This document shows positions 61,230-64,000 of a stretch of DNA of 64,000 nucleotides, in pieces. The stretch is from positions 230,814 through 294,813 of the forward strand of contig MNCI01011056.1 of NCBI GenBank assembly GCA_015680685.1, read 5' to 3'. Under the pieces are notes generated by a model. That model made no database searches, was not told the DNA's origin, and saw nothing but the letters and a program-made list of their open reading frames with translations. A program made the translations under genes and the position numbers. Source of the DNA: Gnetum montanum (taxonomy: Eukaryota; Streptophyta; Gnetopsida; Gnetales; Gnetaceae). The stretch's first letter is position 1; every line of letters starts with the position of its first letter.

Positions 61230-63630
61230 AAACCACCAGTCCCACAAGAGTGCAAAGTGACATATACTCATCCAAAATAGTATGTGTTTGATTTCACCTT
61301 CATCCTACATGAGGATGAGCAACTACGATGGCATGATATGAAGGGCAACATTGTATTGTCCCTCAATTGATCTATGCTAGGGATGTTGCTTCAAACATTG
61401 AGGAAGTTAGGCATCTTAGATTTTCAAGAAGAATATATTGTGAATAGTTATGATACTCAGGACTATCATCCCACTAACATACAACATAGGCAAGATTGAC
61501 ATCAGGAGAGGCATCATGAGGATGCTAAGGGGAAATAGTTCACAAATACCTTGTTCCTACTAAATCAAGATGACAATGAGGATCCTTCCTTTGAAGGCTC
61601 TCAGCATGAAGATTCTCTACACTTTGTTACTAGTGATAAGGGTGTGACCTTAATTCTACAGTCTAGAATCCACAATTTAGGTTCAAAGAAAGATGGTAGT
61701 CAAGGTAAGGAATTAAATAAGCATCAAGATGATAAAAAAAAAATAATGAATGTGGCCATGATACCTATGGAGGAGTTGGTAGCTTTCATAGTGGATGTAG
61801 TTCTCCTCCCTCTTTCCCCTCTTCATCTACATCTAGTTCTTCTTCCTCTTCTAATTTTAAAAGACACCATAGAAGGAACTACCATGATGGAGGTGAGCAT
61901 CGAGGAAATAATCCTAATTGACATTCCCACAATAATCAAAGAGGTAGTAGAGGACATCATCAAAGATAATGAAATCATGATGGTGATGAGCCTCTATTGG
62001 CAACTTGAAGGATGGTTAATATTGTATAGGTAGTTAAGATCCCAATTAGGCATGTAAAAGATAGTTGGATCAAGTTCTTAAACATGAATGATATTTTAAT
62101 ATTTGAGGGGGGATATAACTCTAATATGCAAATATATCTATAAGTTTCCATGATGCCTATGCCTTACAAAATATTGGAAATGATTGGCAGAAACTCAAGC
62201 TTGTTTCGAAGATACTCATCAAAGAAGCTAAAAGCTAGTACTAGTCCTTGGAATTGGATTTCATTTTCCAATGAAGTACAATGCTTAAGATATTTAATGA
62301 CAAATACTAGAAATACTCTAGAGTGTCCAATCTGAGATGGCAAATCCAAGGCTGGAAATAGGGAACACATGAACCCTTGGATGTTGTGATGGGTAGATAT
62401 TACTTTCTCTTACACCAATGCCCTGTTCATGAGTACTCCCAGAGGGAACAACTTTGCCACATCATAAATGGGCTCTAAGCAAAAACTACAAGAACTCTTA
62501 ATGTTTATGCCCAAGGGAGGCTATATAAATTAATATTTCAGTAGGTAGCAAAAGAAGAAGGTCAGTTGCAAAAAAGGAAAAGTGTAGAGGAATATAATAG
62601 GAATCCTTCCATCAAGAAAAGAGATGTCTAATTCTCTAAGGAGGAGTAACCAGTTGATGAAGTGATGAACATGAAAACCTTGCTAATACAAAAATCTATT
62701 TTTGATATTTTGACTAAGGTTGATAAATTATGAGATTCTTTGGATGATAATTTCCAAATTGCTATGAAGATTGCTGAAGCATCCAAAGAACAGAATAGTG
62801 GTCGTGACCATAGGAGATGAAAAGAAGCTAAACTTGCCTACCAGAGAGATAAGTGAAAAGTCACTACAGTTGAAGAAGTTGTGGAAACTAAATTTGATGA
62901 TGATATTGGTTGTAACATTTGTTAATATGAATATTCAATGGGATGTTATGCTATGGTGTCACACTTACAAGAGTCTGGGGTGTACACATTGAATCTTCAA
63001 CTAGCATGTAGAGAAGCATCCAAATGATTGTCTTATCCTTAAGGTAATCCAAGGTAGTTTCACTAGCAACAATAAGCTTATTATCCAAGTGAATTTCCAC
63101 CACAACCATATGAGCAATACCAATAGTGGCATCAACCACAATCATGGGGAATGCCACCTCCAAGATAGTAGTACCCTTATAGGCAATCAGAGCCATATGG
63201 GTACTATATTCAGAAACTTATTTCTCCATGAAGCTCTACAAGCCATGAATCATTCCAACATCACTATTATCCTCTAGAGTACTATCGAACTCACTTACCA
63301 TCTACTCAAGGAGAGAACCCATACCCATACTACCTTCTACATGTGTCTACACATATCCCTCCATCCTTTACCTACTTACCTCCTACTCCATCTATGTAAG
63401 GTGAAATTCCTCCACAACCACAACAATGAAATGCTACAAGGGTTGTGAATTTCCCACTGGCCTTCCAGCCAAGTGGTTTGGATAATTATTCTAGGAAAAG
63501 ATAAGTTTTCCAACCCAATAGTCTTCCCAAATCATCACATCCTAATATGGCTGCTCACCTTGCATCTATAGCATCCTCATCCTTTACATCAAATACATTC
63601 AAGTGCAAACTAAATTCTACCTTAAATCTA
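61230..63630 (+). pseudogene. gag: gag of element D (degenerate)
   Basis: The N-terminal module reads FDFTFILHEDEQLRWHDM (about 61290-61345). A Ser-rich and Arg/His/Asn-rich region follows in a frame different from the longest open one (61551-62033). The gag domain remains as DEPLLAT, LNMNDILIFEGGYNSN (about 62080-62125), RYYFLL and a HIINGL-type segment near 62460. A decayed zinc knuckle (near 62920) and a Pro/Tyr/Gln-rich C-terminal part (63080-63480) come last. Frameshifts and stops are frequent. Confidence 0.75.
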
Positions 63631-63634
63631 CCCT

Positions 63635-63998
63635 ATGATTCTAACTCATGTTGTTTCTAATTGGATCAAGGTTAGCAATATTCCCACTAAAATATCTAGC
63701 CTAGGAAGTCCTGTTATTTACTTAGAGATCATTGGAAATGAGCCATGCATGGTTCTTCTTGATTCTAGTTCTAATGTCAATCTCATCTGTCATGATATGT
63801 ACAAGGATTGGAATCTACCACCTCTTAAGAAGAGAAACATTCATTTGGAATTGGTAGACTAGTCAATCACTATTCCTTTAGGACTACTAGAGGACATTAT
63901 TATTATAGTTAGTGGGTGGTCCTATCTTACTGATTTTTTGGTGATCAAGGTCAAGAACTACAAAGGTGAATTCCCCATCATTATGGGAAGGGCATGAT
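63635..63998 (+). pseudogene. pro: Aspartic protease of element D (partial, degenerate)
   Basis: It contains VLLDSSSNVNLICHDMYKDW (about 63750-63810), where the catalytic DSG motif has become DSS. The closing motif GEFPIIMGRA ends at 63997. A stop (63860-63862) interrupts it. The same protease is seen on the minus strand in element C with DSG intact. The window ends inside or just after this domain. Confidence 0.75.
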
Positions 63999-64000
63999 TA

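Larger units (their letters stand above)
60122..64000 (+). mobile_element. Element D: 5' part of a gypsy LTR retrotransposon, runs off the window
   Basis: The order is 5' LTR (60122-61049), primer site (61051-61068), gag (about 61230-63630) and protease (63635 to the end). It is closest to element C in gag and protease. The 3' end lies outside the window, so its completeness and target duplication cannot be judged. Confidence 0.8.

Noticed and set aside
61551-62033. 160-codon hydrophobic ORF as a membrane protein
   Set aside because: It is the wrong frame of the Ser- and Arg/His-rich part of gag of element D. The correct frame matches the other gags.

Overview
The window looks like repeat-dominated nuclear DNA of a vascular plant with a very large genome. 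Gene-derived islands are short and broken, and most of the sequence is old, stop-riddled Ty3/gypsy (Tat/Ogre/Athila-like) LTR retrotransposons nested in one another. The slow clearing of old elements suggests a gymnosperm, but that is inference. I found no intact host gene, no tRNA or rRNA gene and no CRISPR.

Layout. (1) 1-21.3 kb: a nest of LTR elements. Element A (4169-10783, + strand) is complete, with two LTRs, a CCCTT target duplication, a tRNA-Asp-type primer site, gag and a 3' coiled-coil ORF but no recognisable pol. It sits in older minus-strand retroelement DNA. Element C (minus strand, 5' LTR 16162-17021, gag-protease 13.1-16.0 kb) abuts a plus-strand pol remnant G (17022-19180). 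Two related repeats, B1 (2.05-3.45 kb) and B2 (19.94-21.24 kb), lie in inverted orientation. (2) 21.4-24.2 kb: the only host-gene island. It holds a minus-strand GT47 exostosin-like glycosyltransferase pseudogene and the last exon of a plus-strand NRT1/PTR (NPF) transporter pseudogene. (3) 24040-37089: the most striking feature, exactly 75 tandem copies of a 174-bp unit made of the last 43 codons, the stop and 42 bp of 3' flank of that NPF pseudogene. The copies are almost identical. (4) 37.1-40.8 kb: AT-rich DNA with nothing recognisable, then a LINE reverse-transcriptase remnant. (5) 40.8-64 kb: element E, split by the 15.8-kb element F (41308-57096, AGTAA target duplication), an inverted retroelement fragment H (58.79-60.12 kb), and the 5' part of element D (60122 to the window end).

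How the parts relate. A, C, D and E share LTR ends (TGATRA...ATCA), a primer site resembling the 3' end of tRNA-Asp and a similar gag. A, C, G and H share a conserved non-coding block. F belongs to a different, Ogre/Tat-like group. It has gag, protease and a truncated reverse transcriptase, with about 6 kb of antisense ORF remnants and a 1198-bp tandem duplication between protease and reverse transcriptase. All protein-coding remnants carry stops or frameshifts. Two single-N positions (37636, 52659) are flanked by duplicated 42- and 46-bp sequences and look like assembly joins.
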